Made by a program: the position numbers and the translations under genes
Assembly: GCF_014652395.1 (NCBI RefSeq)
Contig: NZ_BMYS01000008.1
Location: 44,585-108,584 of the forward strand
DNA length: 64,000 nt
DNA from: Advenella faeciporci
GTDB lineage: Bacteria; Pseudomonadota; Gammaproteobacteria; Burkholderiales; Burkholderiaceae_B
Reading direction: 5' to 3'
Notes under the pieces: model-generated
The model's database searches: none
Seen by the model: the letters and a program-made list of their open reading frames with translations, nothing else
Told to the model about the DNA's origin: nothing
Shown here: positions 62,301 through 64,000 of the stretch, piece by piece
Layout: the number at the start of each line of letters is the position of its first letter
How positions within the stretch are numbered: the first letter of the stretch is position 1

Positions 62301-63815
62301 CGTTTCAATGGGGATTCTGCCATGAAAGTGAATGCCCGCAATCTGGTGCCGGGTGCTTCTGCAACCATTATTGACCGCTCAGACAAGCTTTATTTGGATA
62401 AAAACTTTACCGTCAATGCCATGCACGGTGATCTGGTGACCTACTTGCGGGATCATGTCAAAGTAGCGGGCACCAATCAGCTGGTGATTAGGCCACAAGG
62501 CAATTTTACGGGCAGTGCCATGTTTGAGGAGTTGAATGAAGATCAACGCAGCATGGCGAAATACTTGCAAAAAACCTGGGACCAGGAGGAAGCGGTTAAT
62601 GTAGCCCAGCGGGCAGTGGTGACCGCCGGTGCTCAAGAAGAAGCCCCGGAAGCGGCACCGGTCAATGTCAATTCGCGTGCGATGGCGGTGGCAAGCGTTC
62701 AAGAGGAGGCCCCGGCCAATGACAATCAGCGTCAACTGGCTGAAACAGCCCAGCAAGCGCCAGCACCCGGGCTGGCGCGTCCAAACCCGGCTTCAGGCAA
62801 TAATTTGTACGCGTTATTTGGAGAGTTGGATAATGTGGGCACGGCCAGCGTTTACCAGCGTGTACTGGATAACCTTGCCTCGGACGCTATCATTGCGCCC
62901 GCTTCAATGATGCCCATGCACAATCGTCAACTCATTAACAAGATGTACAGTTGTGACCTGGGCAATGGCCAAGCGGTGCAGAAGGACAAAACCTGCCTGT
63001 GGGTGGACGGGCGCTATAACGAATCAAGCCTGGATCGCAATGCCGATGATTTCGGTTACAGGATGAGATCCAGCATTATTCAACTGGGCGGTGAGTACCA
63101 GTTTAATGATAATTGGTCGGCAGGTGCTTCTATTGGTTTTGACCATTTGAATGTGAATGCCAAGGGTATTGATTTACATACCAAAGGAGACACGGTTGTT
63201 GGCGGTGTGTTTATCAAGCATACCGAGGGCCAGCGCGAATTGGCCGCTTCATTAAGCACCATGTATGGGTCTTATGATACACGGCGGGTTATTGACTTGC
63301 CCCAGTCCCGCTATACCGCAAACAGCAAGTGGAAGTCGTGGCTGCATTCATTGAACCTGCATGCCGGCTACACCTTCCCATGGCAACAGGGCTATATCAA
63401 GCCCAGCGTGGATGTCAGCCTGCAGTACCAACGCAACCCCGCGTATAAAGAAAACGGGGCCGGTGCGCTTAACCTTAATGTGGCCAGACAAAGCCAATGG
63501 ACGGTCATGATCAGTCCCCAGGTTGAGGCTTCACAAACCTATGAAAGCGGTGATTATCTGGTTCGGCCATACGCCAGCCTTGGCGCCAGCTGGATGTCCA
63601 ACAAAAACTGGACCTCACGCATGCAATTGCAAGGGGGCAGTTCCACAGACTGGATAACCATGAAAAGTGATTTGCCAAATCTGGTGGGCAATGCCAAAGT
63701 GGGCATTAACGTGATGCATGCCAAAGGGGTGGACGTTAATCTGGAATATGCCCATCAATGGGGCAAGCGCTATCGCTCTTCAACCGGTTGGCTGAAGGTG
63801 GGATATAAGTTTTAA
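56328..63815 (+). CDS. Giant glycine-rich type V autotransporter
   Basis: The product is 2,495 residues. The start is the ATG at 56328; a TTG 21 bases upstream is less likely. A long signal peptide (FKIKPIAVVIQLAFAGGMMA, ending SEAQA) is followed by a passenger. From about residue 370 to 1,700 the passenger is built of repeats ending in an AQSIGGGGG-type motif; I count 18 copies with intact S(I/V)GGGGG plus several degenerate ones, spaced 55-100 residues. A Lys/Glu-rich insert is at residues 1101-1162. A non-repetitive stem and a Pro/Ala/Glu linker follow. The C-terminal barrel (residues about 2,222-2,495) ends in VGYKF with the terminal Phe. It probably forms a surface beta-helix. Confidence 0.92.
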   Translation: MNRLFSMPAESSVKTESTFIFKIKPIAVVIQLAFAGGMMASEAQAQSCLDSACTIAGNYTSGIDLSQFAGKDGRQDNDPNVRKGKPGSPVSLETSGATVITQRNGTPALLINTRGGNGAPQSTEVIRHGGAGANAGSVNVNLNHDITLSSAGKGLVINAKGGHAAGASLDNNRTPGGAGANVTVNQATTSRFTANSRPDLATAGMAKEVIDIDASGGHGVNGISGAFTVEDGSDGGKGGNVMLNMPGQLVMQSDHASLIRIISNGGNGGNVSNATSLASHRAGYAGDGGDQKVNLGQAYQAGELISHASGAAAIAMSSQGGNGGNAQKGSFGARLASNGGKGGQLTLDLKNINIKTSQAQNSAIALESIGGVGGGPGDGANKNVKLRGDGGAGGALAVTTDASTRIQTAGQNSDGIYAASLGGGGSRGHNGAITSTNGAQGGKGGDIVINNQAFISTLGKGAQAIYAESSGGSSGDGGGAAINFIARGSSGGRAGLGGNVTVNQQGGILETAGDDSHVIVAQSIGGTRGEMVDADFTADNTQKVYALGGVNGAPDDGNASTGRVTVNNQGSLLSKGNHASAVIAQSIGGGGGMGGSSFGFVAIGGTAGASGNGGTVNVTNRGLMATEGEFSPTIIAQSIGGGGGLGGKASSALVGLPNIVIGGKAGKGGAGGAVNIQNHGGLFSLGDHSAAIVASSIGGGGGMGGSAQGVGAFQVTNFVLGAEGGKGGNGGQVTVNNTHTVLTVGNNAQAILAKSIGGGGGMGGNASSVVGASLNNLTIGGKGGVAGKGGHVMLTNTGNLLTTGQESTALMAQSIGGGGGIGGSASALSIGGFPAGTSGEQVTSVIAIGGKGGNGNAGGLVQLDNRGMIRTTGNDASGVSLQSIGGGGGMGGGATASTIEIPRGNTLTLKVAIGGSGGNGNAGGEVNFKNSGSIQTAGQLSSGVSLQSIGGGGGDGAVGSINGFVYSGNGAIDKATADKTRYELGASIGGKGGSGGLGGRIDFVNSGHILTYGDGSAAVLAQSIGGGGGNGGASHADSTQQGRGVKFELGGDGGKGNHGGHVELSNTGIIKTVGQLSTGIHAQSIGGGGGTGGSTGASASDAEKAMYDLNKEITDKTKQYQNVTDKYKEYVNKAIAKIVPQPAKEKKDESKKEAANKNFDVKISMGGKGGDGGNGGKVNVTNLNLIETTGDLSTVILAQSVGGGGGSGGSSQAIGTDAKATQVNLSMGGTGSGGGKGGEVTVNNRNTLKASGIGSHAIVAQSIGGGGGHAGSSTIKAGHTEENQINFALGGSGGRGGAGGTVKVINQHNIESTDGQAIIAQSIGGGGGTGGAVETTLKGDKDKNSKTTVALNIGGSGGTGGDGGLVDINHASQTLSSGALTGAVVLAQSIGGGGGSTGVTTINQESKAETSVNIAVGGQGGAGGRGGEVKVTNNGLIKSYQGSTMGIVAQSIGGGGGNANYVQSNGGQARQSLQMALGGQGGTAGTGGKVSIVQNANQAMQTTGSGILAQSIGGGGGVASMTVADAAAGSGFSLNLTLGGVRGAKDQANHGHGGQVNVQVQGAGIRTSGNSASAIIAQSIGGGGGVLDLGNQQLNRRSHLETLRLGGTRARGDGETVNVQLGANLSTQGRNSHGIVAQSIGGGGGILLADGLSLPANLRVGGEATIPHAKTVTVKLDKNASIVTSGDGSYGILAQSIGGGGGIAADTATLNLKYLSKSMPASRTGEASSKGGTVVVDVDGHISTSGRNAQGIFAQSLSQGGGLSAGGMGSQVSGSTGKAGEIKIKLGERSPASIRATGAGSIGIVAQTMDASDKRVEISLKNNSLIEAETGVYMIGGDKYSNLSLDRSRIHADTALLIKSSQDVNLTLTNGARISGNGKNNYILQEEGNPGNNKKTRILLEGGSEMSGSIRVNDKRKVTVDNYGGTVNLGPTWILGTGGDFYNRATALIGGSEIARTYFQGKFEMQKGGNLIVDADFVAKRNDVLTVAGEARFNGDSAMKVNARNLVPGASATIIDRSDKLYLDKNFTVNAMHGDLVTYLRDHVKVAGTNQLVIRPQGNFTGSAMFEELNEDQRSMAKYLQKTWDQEEAVNVAQRAVVTAGAQEEAPEAAPVNVNSRAMAVASVQEEAPANDNQRQLAETAQQAPAPGLARPNPASGNNLYALFGELDNVGTASVYQRVLDNLASDAIIAPASMMPMHNRQLINKMYSCDLGNGQAVQKDKTCLWVDGRYNESSLDRNADDFGYRMRSSIIQLGGEYQFNDNWSAGASIGFDHLNVNAKGIDLHTKGDTVVGGVFIKHTEGQRELAASLSTMYGSYDTRRVIDLPQSRYTANSKWKSWLHSLNLHAGYTFPWQQGYIKPSVDVSLQYQRNPAYKENGAGALNLNVARQSQWTVMISPQVEASQTYESGDYLVRPYASLGASWMSNKNWTSRMQLQGGSSTDWITMKSDLPNLVGNAKVGINVMHAKGVDVNLEYAHQWGKRYRSSTGWLKVGYKF
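57433..61450 (+). repeat. DNA-level repeats encoding AQSIGGGGG motifs
   Basis: The core CAAAGTATTGGCGGCGG, with third-position variants, recurs about twenty times inside the autotransporter gene, roughly every 160-300 bases. The many copies are long enough to allow recombination and unit gain or loss. Confidence 0.85.
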
Positions 63816-63870
63816 GGGGTAACTGCGTGGTAACCGCTTCAGGTTTGTGTGACATGTTGGCAGGGGGTAC

Positions 63871-63890
63871 GCATTCCCACGCGGGAGTGA
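63871..63890. repeat. Partial palindromic repeat next to IS3-family end
   Basis: GCATTCCCACGCGGGAGTG resembles one half of the TTCCCA-GC-TCC-type palindromes at 22515-22639. It is cut a few bases later by the IS3-family terminal repeat, so the element seems to have landed in or beside such a repeat. Confidence 0.4.
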
Positions 63891-63892
63891 AG

Positions 63893-64000
63893 TGACCCCC
63901 AAATGTTGGACGGTTAAAAACTAGGCAGCTAAAACCTGAGTCCGGTATTGTACCGGACTCAGGCCGTTTAACTTGAGCTTGATACGTTCGTGATTGTAGT
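63893..64000 (-). mobile_element. IS3-family (IS150-like) element, 3' end only
   Basis: The terminal repeat begins TGACCCCCAAATGTTGGACG at 63893. It is followed on the minus strand by the end of an OrfB transposase. The rest lies beyond the window. Confidence 0.8.
63921..64000 (-). CDS. IS3-family transposase OrfB, C-terminal end (partial)
   Basis: The visible 26 residues end YNHERIKLKLNGLSPVQYRT then QVLAA, the conserved C-terminus of IS150-group integrase-type transposases. The catalytic core is outside the window. Confidence 0.82.
   Translation of the reverse strand, partial: YNHERIKLKLNGLSPVQYRTQVLAA

Noticed and set aside
56500..62400. Long open frames on the minus strand and other plus frames within the autotransporter gene (up to about 285 codons)
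   Set aside because: They arise from Gly/Asn codon bias and repeated GGC/GGT codons. They consist of low-complexity Pro/Thr-rich sequence without ribosome sites or motifs.
63869..63890. Hairpin TCCC-ACGC-GGGA as the autotransporter terminator
   Set aside because: The stem is only 4 bp and there is no T-run; it fits better as a truncated palindromic repeat.

Overview
The window looks like part of a chromosome from a betaproteobacterium of the order Burkholderiales, most likely Alcaligenaceae (Advenella-, Pusillimonas- or Bordetella-like). The signs are several Bug/TctC-type tripartite-tricarboxylate receptors, a Burkholderiales-style H-NS protein, PaaN instead of full-length PaaZ, both PaaR (TetR) and PaaX regulators, and moderate GC. 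The genus is an inference. I recognise no tRNA, rRNA or CRISPR array.

Region 1 (1-12604) is an organic-acid or thiol-acid module. The leftward operon runs aminotransferase, peptide-type solute-binding protein, two permeases and an ATPase cut by the window edge. The rightward operon runs family III CoA-transferase, thiol dioxygenase (3-mercaptopropionate type), enoyl-CoA hydratase-like protein, ADP-forming acyl-CoA ligase and a second enoyl-CoA hydratase. Two paralogous IclR regulators bracket the rightward operon, and near-identical 15-bp palindromes lie upstream of both operons.

Region 2 (12700-25050) is mixed. It holds galE, a membrane-anchored Mrr-fold protein, a YdcF-type protein, a LysR/CoA-transferase module with two internally deleted genes, an H-NS family gene, nagB and an SBF transporter. 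It ends in a decay zone with an IS1182-type remnant, a complete IS5-family element, and SDR and solute-binding-protein fragments.

Region 3 (25121-35452) carries a LysR regulator, a 2,4-dienoyl-CoA reductase-like SDR, an acyl-CoA ligase, two Bug receptors, an alpha/beta hydrolase, a VOC protein, an FAD aromatic hydroxylase with its DUF2783 partner, and an IclR regulator. It appears to be an uptake and catabolic locus for an aromatic or unsaturated acid. Two matching 23-bp palindromes flank the hydroxylase promoter.

Region 4 (35540-51977) is a phenylacetate catabolism cluster: paaR, paaK, paaI, paaG, paaN, a five-gene branched-chain-amino-acid-type ABC transporter, paaX, paaABCDE, an extra PaaA/PaaC-like protein and paaY. 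Related 14-bp palindromes, likely PaaR operators, precede paaA and lie between paaG and paaN. paaF, paaH, paaJ and a ring-opening hydratase are not in the window.

Region 5 (52411-64000) has an LpxL-type acyltransferase and a NarL-like two-component system divergent from a very large glycine-rich autotransporter of about 2,495 residues. A 24-bp perfect inverted repeat lies between them. An IS3-family end closes the window.
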